Assembly (NCBI RefSeq): GCF_004769525.1 | Contig: NZ_RQFT01000003.1 | Span: 868,001 to 932,000, forward strand | Source: Leptospira bouyouniensis | Lineage (GTDB): Bacteria; Spirochaetota; Leptospiria; Leptospirales; Leptospiraceae | Reading direction: 5' to 3' | DNA: 64,000 nucleotides | Shown here: positions 55,049 to 63,550 of the stretch, in pieces | How the letters are laid out: each line of letters begins with the position of its first letter | How positions within the stretch are numbered: position 1 is the first letter of the stretch | Position numbers and translations under genes: made by a program | Notes under the pieces: model-generated | What the model was told of the DNA's origin: nothing | Databases searched by the model: none | Seen by the model: only the letters and a program-made list of their open reading frames with translations

Positions 55049-56563
55049 TTAGAATTTTGCTACCATACCAACGATGATACCGTTTTGGTGAGACGCAGGT
55101 CTTCCAGATGTATCTACGAATTGTTGTCCTGGACCCCAATCTCTTCTTAGATCCACTTTCACTTGGAGGTTTTCAGTGAGATCAAATGTCGGAGTGAACG
55201 TCAATGTTTTGATTTGACCGTAGTTACTAGTTGCTCTCGCACCAATTGAATCTTGGAATTTTAGATCATATCGGTTTGTAGGAGTCACAGCAAATAAAGG
55301 AGGGTTTACTACGAGTGATCCACCGTAACGTTTGTCATCCAAATACTCAAAACGGAAACCGAGGGCAAAGAAGTCAGTGAATTGATACTTAGCTTGCACT
55401 TGGTAAGTTTGGTAGATTCTTCTAACTCTGTTCTCACGAGAAAGGTTAGTATCAGCAGTCAAACCAGCAGAAGTTAATTCAGTCGGTAATGCAGGAACAA
55501 GTCCTGGTAACGCTGCGTCTAACTTGTTTTTTGTGATTCCACCAGCTTCGTATCCGAACGCTGCAGTGTTTGTTTGACCTGATCTGTCACCATACGTATA
55601 GTCAAAGATTGTTGTTAACTTATCAGTTGGTTTGAAGATTAGAATCAAGTTTTGGATCATCCAATGGTCTGTTTTGAAAGCAGATTGTTTTGGAAAAGAT
55701 GTTCCAGTTGCTTGCTCTAGGTAATACAAACCGTTGTCTTGTCTACCTTTGATGTTATCGTTAGCTTGTAACGTGTTCCAAACAACTTGAAACTTATCAG
55801 GAACCACATCATACTTAACTTGTGTTCCGATTGCTCTTGTTGGGTTTGGACCGTCAGCATAAGCGTGCTGTTGAGTGCTAGTAAGACTTGATCCACCAGC
55901 CGCATCTCCATAAGGAGCAAGACCTACGTAACCGAATTGTTGTCCGTTTCCAGTGAATCCTGTTCCTTGAGCGCTGTTATAGAGATAAAGACCTGTAGAC
56001 AAGCGATCATTGATTTGTAAGTTTGCACGAGCACCTGTGTGAATGAAGGGGATTGTGTTAAAGAACACATAACCAATCGTATATGCGATGTTATCTTTTG
56101 AATCAAGTAACTCCAATCCGATATGAGTTGCCATCTTACCTGCATCAACAGTTAATCCTTTTAAGACAGGGAAGTAAGCTGAAACATAGGCTTGTTGTAA
56201 CAATTGCATATTATGAATAGAGTTAGTAGTTTGGTAAGGACGCTCTTGGTACATGTTGTTCTGTCCATTTTGCATATCCAAACGAAAACCCCAAGGGCTT
56301 TCTTTATCCGCTAACTTTTCCATAGAGAGTTTCACAGCATTTACAGCAAATTGTTTGTTGTAAGTGTGAAATGTTCCTGCTGTATCTTGGGTTGCCCCTT
56401 GCCGGTTATTTGATGTATAGTTATAATATACGTCCACATATCCGGAAAAATTTACCAACTCATACCAAGGCTTATCTTTATCCTTTTTTGCCTGAGCAAA
56501 AAGGGAAGCCTGGGAAAATAAGGTAGCAACGATCGTCGCCAATAGAGTGTATTTATTTCTCAT
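55049..56563 (-). CDS. BBP2-type outer-membrane porin
   Basis: Outer-membrane beta-barrel of 504 residues. It has a signal peptide (LLATIVATLFSQASLFAQ) and then VNFSGYVDVYYNYTSNNRQG. Strands alternate with loops throughout (for example FRLDMQNGQNN, TIFDYTYGDRSG) and the C-terminus ends in aromatic VGMVAKF, as needed for Bam assembly. It fits the OmpL-like porin-2 family. Substrate is unknown. AGGAG precedes the ATG. The small Cys-rich lipoprotein follows at once, and a terminator ends the pair. Confidence 0.87.
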   Translation of the reverse strand: MRNKYTLLATIVATLFSQASLFAQAKKDKDKPWYELVNFSGYVDVYYNYTSNNRQGATQDTAGTFHTYNKQFAVNAVKLSMEKLADKESPWGFRLDMQNGQNNMYQERPYQTTNSIHNMQLLQQAYVSAYFPVLKGLTVDAGKMATHIGLELLDSKDNIAYTIGYVFFNTIPFIHTGARANLQINDRLSTGLYLYNSAQGTGFTGNGQQFGYVGLAPYGDAAGGSSLTSTQQHAYADGPNPTRAIGTQVKYDVVPDKFQVVWNTLQANDNIKGRQDNGLYYLEQATGTSFPKQSAFKTDHWMIQNLILIFKPTDKLTTIFDYTYGDRSGQTNTAAFGYEAGGITKNKLDAALPGLVPALPTELTSAGLTADTNLSRENRVRRIYQTYQVQAKYQFTDFFALGFRFEYLDDKRYGGSLVVNPPLFAVTPTNRYDLKFQDSIGARATSNYGQIKTLTFTPTFDLTENLQVKVDLRRDWGPGQQFVDTSGRPASHQNGIIVGMVAKF

Positions 56564-56742
56564 TTGCCATTTCTCCTATGTGAACTTGATGTGCAAGTTG
56601 TGTACCAGGTTGACATACCAAGTCAGAGGCTTCGTAAGAAAATTCAAAACCATTGGAGTTTCAAAGGGAAAAAAAGGAAAAAATGGTCAAAAATGATTAA
56701 AAAGAGAACAATCTGTCCGGACCAATCGTTACTGAAATTTTT

Positions 56743-58029
56743 TTATTTGGACAAATTGTTTATAATTTCAGCAGATTGGGCGATTAATTTGTGAAATTCA
56801 TTTTCTTTAGGCGAATGTAGTACCAATTCTAATAGTAAATGTAACACCTCTCCAAATTTTGTTTTTGGTAAATTGGGAAAATTTTCACTCAAATGGTTCC
56901 CATTCAGGGCCAAATCGGAAAGTAAAAGGGGAGGATTATCATTCCAAATGGAAACAAACCGGGAAATTTCATCTTCAAATATGGGTTTTAGCTTTTGGAA
57001 AAATGTTTCATCCAATGTATATCGAGAATTAAAATGTCGTTTAACGGGCGCTAGATAATTTTTTTTGATATCGTAAATTGAAAGTGAAGATTTATCGGAA
57101 TTTTGAATCCATTTTTGTAAAATTTCGAAGAAGAGAAGTGTATCTTTTATATTTTGTCCAGAAAATTTCAATGAACGCAAATAGGTTTCCAATTCTTTTA
57201 AACTTATATCAGGAGAGATTGAATAAAATGCGAAGCAAAGTTGCATTCCCACCAATTCTTTTGGTATATAATTGAGTTTGTCTAAAATGATTTCATTGGG
57301 AGTCAGATCATTTGGCAATGTAGGTAAAAAAACTTGGAATAAATTCTCTTCTGCCAAAAGTCGAATCATTGCAGAAGGATTTTCACCGAGAAAAGATTTT
57401 AAAATCTCATCCTGAAAACGTTCTAAAGATATTTTTTTTGTGATATGTTTTGTGAGTTGGATGGCTTTTTTTGTTTCAGGTTCGATTTTAAAATTTAGAG
57501 TACTTGCAAATCTTAAAGCCCTTATTGGACGAAGTCCGTCTTCGGTAAATCGCTCTATAGGATTGCCAATGGTTCGAATGATTTTGTTTTCGATATCAAC
57601 GAGACCATCATGTTCATCAATCAGTTCACATGACTTAAGGTCGTATGCCAAAGCATTCATTGTAAAATCTCTTCGTTTTAAATCTTCATGTAAAGTTGTA
57701 CCAAACTCAACATGACCTGGCCTTCTTCCATCAACATAATCTTTATCAATTCGATATGTTGTAATTTCATAGTTTACTTTATCTAATACTACAGTGACAG
57801 TGCCATGTTCGATTCCTGTATCGATGACTGTTCTGAATAATTTTTTCACATCTTTGGGTTCTGCATTTGTTGTAAGATCATATTCCTTTGGTATTTTTTT
57901 CATTACCAAATCGCGTACGGAACCACCGACAAGGTAACATTCAAACCCAGCTTTTTTTAAAGCTGCGTCGATTGTTTCTAAATGTTTTTTATGTGGTGAT
58001 GGAACTAATGATGAGAGGTCTATTGGCAA
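56743..58029 (-). CDS. cca: CCA-adding/poly(A) polymerase-type nucleotidyltransferase
   Basis: Class II nucleotidyltransferase of 428 residues that adds CCA to tRNA or poly(A) to RNA; sequence does not separate these. The head has CYLVGGSVRD (35-40) and the metal site EYDLTT, where the first acid is Glu49 and the second Asp51. It continues with RRDFTMNALAYD, DGLRPIRALRFAS and the arginine-rich LERFQDE segment that selects ATP or CTP. The start is TTG at 58029 with weak ribosome site; it overlaps the stop of the fur-type gene, so expression is probably by coupling. Confidence 0.86.
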   Translation of the reverse strand: MPIDLSSLVPSPHKKHLETIDAALKKAGFECYLVGGSVRDLVMKKIPKEYDLTTNAEPKDVKKLFRTVIDTGIEHGTVTVVLDKVNYEITTYRIDKDYVDGRRPGHVEFGTTLHEDLKRRDFTMNALAYDLKSCELIDEHDGLVDIENKIIRTIGNPIERFTEDGLRPIRALRFASTLNFKIEPETKKAIQLTKHITKKISLERFQDEILKSFLGENPSAMIRLLAEENLFQVFLPTLPNDLTPNEIILDKLNYIPKELVGMQLCFAFYSISPDISLKELETYLRSLKFSGQNIKDTLLFFEILQKWIQNSDKSSLSIYDIKKNYLAPVKRHFNSRYTLDETFFQKLKPIFEDEISRFVSIWNDNPPLLLSDLALNGNHLSENFPNLPKTKFGEVLHLLLELVLHSPKENEFHKLIAQSAEIINNLSK

Positions 58030-58442
58030 TTTCTACATTTGCCTCTAAAAACGATTTCAACAGATTCTGTAGTGAATCCTTTTAGTTGTTTTGAAGAAGG
58101 CATACCGTTCCATGGATCGTCGATACATTCAATTTTCCCACATACATTGCAAATCAAATGTCCATGAGCCGCAGAGACAACATGGTTCCCATCCGTTTTT
58201 AATTCAAAGTAGGTGACTCGATCTGTAGAATGAAGTGAATTCAAAAGGTTCTTTTCTTCTAGATCAGATAATGCGCGGTAAATCGTGACTCGGTCCCAGG
58301 ATTCTTCCTTAGGAAGTTTTTCCATGATTTCTTGGTGGTTGAGTGGTCTAGTTGATCCTTGTAAAATGGATAAAACTTGTTCTCTATTTTTAGTTACTTT
58401 AAGCCCGATTTTTTTGAGTATTTGAGAAGGATCACCAGCCAT
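58020..58442 (-). CDS. Fur-family metalloregulator
   Basis: Repressor of 140 residues. The winged helix (GLKVTKNREQVLSIL, WDRVTIYRALSDLEEKNLL) is followed by the dimerisation domain with HGHLICNVCGKIECID and the second cysteine pair in CRNCQ, which together hold a structural zinc. The usual HHHF-type metal site is replaced by AAHGHLIC. Metal (Fe, Zn or Mn) or peroxide specificity is therefore open. It overlaps the cca gene by 10 bases. Confidence 0.88.
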   Translation of the reverse strand: MAGDPSQILKKIGLKVTKNREQVLSILQGSTRPLNHQEIMEKLPKEESWDRVTIYRALSDLEEKNLLNSLHSTDRVTYFELKTDGNHVVSAAHGHLICNVCGKIECIDDPWNGMPSSKQLKGFTTESVEIVFRGKCRNCQ

Positions 58443-58475
58443 ATAAATTGGTTATCTTAGAATAGGAGAGATTGT

Positions 58476-58838
58476 CTATTCTAAAATCACGTTGGATTTC
58501 CAGATTTCCCAATAACGAATCCCCATTTGCGTGTGAACTTTTAGGAATTCTTCAATTTCTGCACCTTTGTTTTTTTCGACAATGACAGGAGCAATTCCCA
58601 AATCTAACTTCCGACTAATGATCGAATCTATTTCTAGTTTCACTTTTTTGGTAACTTCTGCACATTCTGTTTCTCTTTCAGAAAGTAGAGATTTGTTTTT
58701 CTCACAAAAAATGGCAGATTGAAAAATTGTCCCTTCTTCAAGTAATTGATCCAACTGTTTAGTCGGAGAAGGTTTACAACCAAATTGATTTAAAAGAATT
58801 ATCAAAATGGAAATGTAAAATTTTAAACACTTTTTCAT
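58476..58838 (-). CDS. Small lipoprotein
   Basis: Lipoprotein of 120 residues with signal LKFYISILIILLNQFGC (lipobox). The mature protein is a charged helix-rich domain (LDQLLEEGTIFQ, ETECAEVTKKVKLEIDSIIS), ending in MGIRYWEIWKSNVILE. It contains two Cys that may pair. No family was recognised. Its start overlaps the stop of the RNase HI-like gene (ATGA), so the two form an operon. Confidence 0.72.
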   Translation of the reverse strand: MKKCLKFYISILIILLNQFGCKPSPTKQLDQLLEEGTIFQSAIFCEKNKSLLSERETECAEVTKKVKLEIDSIISRKLDLGIAPVIVEKNKGAEIEEFLKVHTQMGIRYWEIWKSNVILE

Positions 58839-59248
58839 TCTTTTGAATCTTGTGCCAAATTGGCAAGTTGATCCGCCCGTGCATTTTGTTCGCGAGGGAT
58901 ATATTGGATTTCAAAATTTTCAAATGAGTTTTTTAGTTGGTCACATTTTGTTTTAAAGACCATTAGGTCTTTATTTTTTACTTTATACTCACCTTTCATT
59001 TGTTTAACGACAAGTTCTGAGTCCAATCGAAATTTAATTTTTTTGATATTTCGATTGATAGCATCTTCCATTCCACGTGAAAGGGCATTCCACTCCGCAA
59101 CATTATTGGTTGCAGTCCCAATTTTTTCTGAAATAAAATGAAATTCAATACCATCATTGTTTTGAAAGGAAACACCAATTGCCGCGGGACCGGGATTCCC
59201 TCTTGAGCTTCCATCACAATAAACGAAAGTCGTATCTTTTGTGGACAT
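58835..59248 (-). CDS. RNase HI-like protein
   Basis: Ribonuclease H-fold protein of about 137 residues. The four acidic active-site residues are present: Asp in YCDGSSRGNPGPA, Glu in NNVAEWNAL, Asp in FRLDSELV, and Asp in ARADQLA. It resembles the RnhA-like stand-alone group with short linkers and lacks the basic protrusion of E. coli RNase HI. The ATG at 59248 is preferred over 59296 because the latter lies only 12 bases from a terminator; neither has a strong ribosome site. It is coupled to the small lipoprotein by a 4-bp overlap. Confidence 0.85.
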   Translation of the reverse strand: MSTKDTTFVYCDGSSRGNPGPAAIGVSFQNNDGIEFHFISEKIGTATNNVAEWNALSRGMEDAINRNIKKIKFRLDSELVVKQMKGEYKVKNKDLMVFKTKCDQLKNSFENFEIQYIPREQNARADQLANLAQDSKE

Positions 59249-59307
59249 ATAGCCGACATTATTTTCAATGAGATCCTTCCAACCAATCAAAAACATGAAC
59301 TCATTTG

Positions 59308-59347
59308 AAAAAAAAATCCTCGAACTTGAATTGAAGAGGACTTTTTT
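59308..59347. terminator. Bidirectional terminator before the RNase HI-like gene
   Basis: An A9 tract, a 5-bp stem (TCCTC with GAGGA) with a 14-base loop, and a T6 tract. Both strands show a stem followed by Ts. Confidence 0.6.
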
Positions 59348-59426
59348 GCGGTGGTATGGTAGTAGGAGCGTATTGGGTGGCGGGTGGATAACCCCACCCA
59401 GTCTCGAGTAGGGCGGGGAAGTCTAC
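59348..59426 (-). repeat. GC-rich intergenic repeat, copy 2
   Basis: On the minus strand it shows TTCCCCGCCCT, GGGTGGGG and CCACCCGCCACCCAAT in the same order as the copy at 24556-24629, with different spacers. Like copy 1, it sits right next to a terminator. Confidence 0.75.
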
Positions 59427-59457
59427 GTAAAAATACCCTCGCATAAAGGAATAATAT

Positions 59458-60453
59458 ATGACCGAACGAGGCTTAGGTGCCCTCATCATGTTTGAAAATC
59501 GCCTACGAAAACTAAAGAAAGAACGTGAAAAATGGGCGAAAAGGGAGAATATCAATTGTTACCGAATTTATTCAGAAGACATTCCTCAGGTTCCTTGCAT
59601 TTTGGATCGATATCCTAACGGTTTGGTGCTATATGATAAAAGTTCATTACGATTCCAAGTTGAAACAGACCATGAAGCTCGATTAAAAGAGATTGTTCGC
59701 ATTGTCACAAACGTATTTCAAATCCCTGAAGATCAGTTATTTTTTAAAAAACGTAAAAAACAAAAAGGTTCAGACCAATATGAAAAATTATCAATAGAAG
59801 GTAATTTTTTTTGGACAAAGGAATCAAATTTAGAATTTCAAATTAATTTAACTGATTACTTAGATACTGGTTTATTCTTAGACCATCGAATCACAAGATC
59901 ATGGTTAAAAGAAAAATCAAAAAATAAGTCTGTTTTAAATTTATTCTCCTATACTGGGGCTTTTTCCGTTTATGCTGCGTCAGGTGGAGCTTCGAAAACA
60001 AAAAGTATTGATCTTTCTAAAACATATTGTGATTGGGCATACCGTAATTTAAAACAGAATGGATTTGAAAGTCCCAAACATCAAATCATTAATGCTGACA
60101 TTTTAAAATGGATAGAAGACGAAGCAAAAAATACTAACCGCGAACGATATGATTTAATTTTCCTAGATCCTCCTACTTTTTCTAACAGTAAAAAAATGTA
60201 CGAAGAGTGGGACGTTCAAACCAAACACCGAAACCTTCTTTTATTACTCCTCACAAAATTTTTATCTGATAAGGGAGAGATTTGGTTCTCTACAAATTTT
60301 CGAAAATTTAAAATGGAAGTAGAAGATGAGGAATGGAAAGAGAGAGGATATAAATGTATCAATAAAACCAAAGAATCAATTCCTTTGGACTTTCGAGATG
60401 ATAAAATACATCAACTTTTTTGTATCGTACCAAATGGAGACGAAACAATTTAA
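59458..60453 (+). CDS. rRNA large-subunit methyltransferase (RlmI/RlmK-like)
   Basis: SAM-dependent RNA methyltransferase of 331 residues. After an N-terminal lead it has FQINLTDYLDTGLFLDHRITRSWL, then the SAM motif NLFSYTGAFSVYAASGGA and IFLDPPTFSNSKKMYEEWDVQ. These are features of the RlmI/RlmK/YccW group; it corresponds to the C-terminal half of E. coli RlmL/K, so m7G2069 of 23S rRNA is the most likely target. AAGGA precedes the ATG at 59458, although a second ATG lies 10 codons later. It has no overlapping partner. Confidence 0.85.
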   Translation: MTERGLGALIMFENRLRKLKKEREKWAKRENINCYRIYSEDIPQVPCILDRYPNGLVLYDKSSLRFQVETDHEARLKEIVRIVTNVFQIPEDQLFFKKRKKQKGSDQYEKLSIEGNFFWTKESNLEFQINLTDYLDTGLFLDHRITRSWLKEKSKNKSVLNLFSYTGAFSVYAASGGASKTKSIDLSKTYCDWAYRNLKQNGFESPKHQIINADILKWIEDEAKNTNRERYDLIFLDPPTFSNSKKMYEEWDVQTKHRNLLLLLLTKFLSDKGEIWFSTNFRKFKMEVEDEEWKERGYKCINKTKESIPLDFRDDKIHQLFCIVPNGDETI

Positions 60454-60530
60454 AATGGATTGATAACTCGCAGAAGTAAGTATAGATATAAAATTAGTAT
60501 AAAGCTAATGCATCAAATTTACAATGAGTG

Positions 60531-61271
60531 TTATTGATTCACAAATGGATCAATACGTTCTGCTAAGATTCTACGATTTTCTCCTGATTGTAACGATAAA
60601 ATTCCTCTCATGATTGCTTGGCGTTCGTTGCTTTCGCGTTTTGCAACTACTTTCAATTGGTTAGAGATAGGTAGTAGAATTAAATTGGCAAATGAGATTC
60701 CATAGAATGTCGCAATGAACGCTGTTGCTATTCCTTGACCAAGAACTTTTGTTCCTCCATCTAAATTTTCCAAAACCGTAACAAGACCAAGCACTGTTCC
60801 GATAATTCCAATCGTAGGCGAAAAACCTGCAGCAGTTTCAAAAATTTTTGCAGATTTAAAATCCAATTTCTCTTTTTCTTCATGTGCTTCCCATAAAATC
60901 TCTTCAATGGTTCTTGGATCAGATCCATCTACGATCAACTGGATCCCTTTTTGGAAAAATGGATTGTCTAATTTTTTTGATTCATCTTCAAGTGAAAGTA
61001 ATCCATCTTTTCTCGCTTTCTCCCAAAATCTAAAGAAAACAAGTTTTAGATCGGTTTCTTTTGTTTTTCGTAAAGCAAAGCGGGTGTCTCTCACTGCTTT
61101 TGTGATTTGTGAAATTGAAAAAGACGCAAATGTAGCACCTAACGTTCCACCTACGATGAGAAACATCGCAGGAATATGGAAAAAGGATCTTAAGGAAGCA
61201 CCTTCAATTAAAATTGCAACGAAGACAGATAAAATCGCTGCGAATATACCGAGTAGTGTTGAATGGATCAT
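60531..61271 (-). CDS. motA: Flagellar motor stator protein MotA
   Basis: Inner-membrane stator of 246 residues with four helices (LGIFAAILSVFVAILIEG, AMFLIVGGTLGATFASF, and two after 145). The conserved Pro-rich helix GFSPTIGIIGTVLGLVTVLENL and the cytosolic loop with charged residues that contact FliG are present. MotA pairs with MotB in the proton channel, but no motB gene lies next to it; downstream is an opposite-strand methyltransferase gene. It overlaps the large membrane protein gene by 4 bp. Confidence 0.9.
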   Translation of the reverse strand: MIHSTLLGIFAAILSVFVAILIEGASLRSFFHIPAMFLIVGGTLGATFASFSISQITKAVRDTRFALRKTKETDLKLVFFRFWEKARKDGLLSLEDESKKLDNPFFQKGIQLIVDGSDPRTIEEILWEAHEEKEKLDFKSAKIFETAAGFSPTIGIIGTVLGLVTVLENLDGGTKVLGQGIATAFIATFYGISFANLILLPISNQLKVVAKRESNERQAIMRGILSLQSGENRRILAERIDPFVNQ

Positions 61272-63451
61272 TGGATTCTTGCCTCTTTTGCATCAGGACG
61301 AACGCTGATTCGTCTCAGTGAGTCTTTTTTTTCTAAAATTTCATTTTTTAATCGCTCCCAAATCACTGAATTTGGGTTTTCTCGTAATCTCGATGCGATG
61401 ATTGGTTCTACTTCTTTCCAATTTTCTTGGTTCATATATAATCGAACTCTTGCTAGTTCTAATTCGTTGGCTTGTTCTATATGGTTAGTTGAGCGATAAT
61501 AACGTTCTAATAATCCCATCGTTTTTAATGCATTATTCCAATCACCTAAAGACTCAAACATGGGGATTAAAGAATTCCATGCAAACTCTTGGAATTCAAC
61601 ATCCAAACTCAAATCTTCAAGAATCGGAATGTATTCTGCTTCTGGAGTTGTAAATTTCAAACTATTAAATGCTATTCTTAATAAATCAGGTTTTGGTGAT
61701 TCAAATTTTCTCGCATAAGTTATAGCATCTAAACTTAATTTATTTTGGCCTATCTTGTGATAAAACTTTGCATAGGTGGCAAATGACTCATAATAAAGAT
61801 GTTTAATTTCTATCGCATCTTTCCTTAAGTCTCCGGATGAATATTTTAAAACAGAATCTAATACATAAACTACTTCTTGGAAAGATAAGTTATCTAGTTT
61901 TTCTGTAAAGTATTTGAGTTTCCAATCATTTGGTAACGTGGACGTAAAATTAATTTTTTGGTACAAATAGTTCGGATAATAAATGTCAAAATTCCAATAA
62001 GATTTTCTACTTAGTAATGAGAGGGCATTGATATGATGGAATTGATTCGTTTTGTTTCTTGTTGTTATGATTAAGAATGGATGACCTTCCTCACTCAATC
62101 GCTCTATGTATGAAATGATTTGAGATTGATTAGAACTCAATCCAAGAACAACAATTTTATCTTTTATTTCTGATCTTTTCGGTAAAAAAGGATTGGATTG
62201 AAACGGTAAAACAGATTTATAAAATATATATTCTTCTTCATTGAAATTTAAATTGGTGATGGCAAAAGGAATGGGATCAAAATTTTCTTTTTTAGAAAAC
62301 GGAGAATTCGTTCTAATTGTTGGGGGAGAAAAGAAAAATAAAACGATCAAACTTGCTGAAACCAACATGATAATACGTGGAGTTCGTATGATATGTTTTT
62401 GTAAAATGTATGGATAAACTAAGATAGGAACAAATAACATCGCTGTCAAAGTCCTTAAGCCCATTGGTAAATTCCAAAAATATAAAAGAAATGAAAGACC
62501 TAAATATAAACTTGTCTCCACTCCAATCATTAGATATTCTCTGTATTGAGTTTTGTTTGGTTTAAAAAAGCCAACAATTGTACCATTAATGATACACAAA
62601 GCTATAAAAAAAGAGCTCCAATACGTTTGGTAAATAAAAAAGAAAAAAGAAAATAGTAAGGCAACTCTTCCAATTAGAAAGACAGCTTTTGTTTCTTTTT
62701 TAAGACCACCTAGCAAAGATAATACTCTACCAAATGTTACAGAAAAAGAAATAGAAAGTATGAGTGGTATTTTGGGTCCAGGTTGGAAATATAAATGTAA
62801 AATACAATATGCGATCAGTAGAGATAAACTTGAACGATAAAATGGAGCAAATAGCGGATGTTTGCCGATTTTTGATCTGATTTTATAAAATTTACTAGAA
62901 ATAGGATTTTGTTGGAACAAGGTGCTGAAAAAATAAAATGATAAAAGAATGTAAAGAATCGCAAGTAATACTTTTATCGAATAGTTTTGGTTTGGTTCAA
63001 AAAGAGAATAAAAAGTAAATACGGTAACTCCCAAAGTGAAACTTAAAAATCGAAAGTCTTTCAATGACCCACCATAAATTCCAATCGAAAACGCAGATAA
63101 TATCCCTCCAAGTAGGACTAACTCAAAAGAAAATATATAATCGATGAGAAATTCTGAAGTATTCCCAAGTAATAACCAAACCACCTGTACAACTGCAAGT
63201 GTCAAAAGCGCCAAACTAAAGCTAATTGGGAAATTGTGTTTGTATTTTCTATATATAAAACCTGCTGCAAAAAAAAGAGCAATTAACGCTTGTAATATGG
63301 GATAAGCGGTATCGGTTCGATCGATAAGTGATAATTCTGATCCAGCGACGTAAAAAAATAACGAGAGCACATAGCCGATCGAAAGGCTTAAGCTAAATTC
63401 AAGTGAAGGGAAGAGGCCAGTTTCCCAGAATCGTTTCCATTGAGAGTCCAT
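61268..63451 (-). CDS. Large membrane protein upstream of motA
   Basis: Protein of 727 residues. The first 400 residues have about 12 hydrophobic helices (for example LFSFFFFIYQTYWSSFFIALCI). The following 330 residues are soluble and largely helical (SLSLDAITYARKFESPKPDLLRI), with TPR-like pattern around 590-700. I do not recognise a known transporter family. It overlaps motA by 4 bp and precedes it, so the two are co-translated; this suggests a link with motor or envelope function, which is inference only. Confidence 0.72.
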   Translation of the reverse strand: MDSQWKRFWETGLFPSLEFSLSLSIGYVLSLFFYVAGSELSLIDRTDTAYPILQALIALFFAAGFIYRKYKHNFPISFSLALLTLAVVQVVWLLLGNTSEFLIDYIFSFELVLLGGILSAFSIGIYGGSLKDFRFLSFTLGVTVFTFYSLFEPNQNYSIKVLLAILYILLSFYFFSTLFQQNPISSKFYKIRSKIGKHPLFAPFYRSSLSLLIAYCILHLYFQPGPKIPLILSISFSVTFGRVLSLLGGLKKETKAVFLIGRVALLFSFFFFIYQTYWSSFFIALCIINGTIVGFFKPNKTQYREYLMIGVETSLYLGLSFLLYFWNLPMGLRTLTAMLFVPILVYPYILQKHIIRTPRIIMLVSASLIVLFFFSPPTIRTNSPFSKKENFDPIPFAITNLNFNEEEYIFYKSVLPFQSNPFLPKRSEIKDKIVVLGLSSNQSQIISYIERLSEEGHPFLIITTRNKTNQFHHINALSLLSRKSYWNFDIYYPNYLYQKINFTSTLPNDWKLKYFTEKLDNLSFQEVVYVLDSVLKYSSGDLRKDAIEIKHLYYESFATYAKFYHKIGQNKLSLDAITYARKFESPKPDLLRIAFNSLKFTTPEAEYIPILEDLSLDVEFQEFAWNSLIPMFESLGDWNNALKTMGLLERYYRSTNHIEQANELELARVRLYMNQENWKEVEPIIASRLRENPNSVIWERLKNEILEKKDSLRRISVRPDAKEARIQ

Positions 63452-63550
63452 AGAATAGCTACCAAGGTTGCGATATAGGCATTGTTCGCAAACTAAAGAA
63501 AATCTATTTTTATTTGGCGCTGCACAAAATGTTTGACCAAATGCCCCCTT

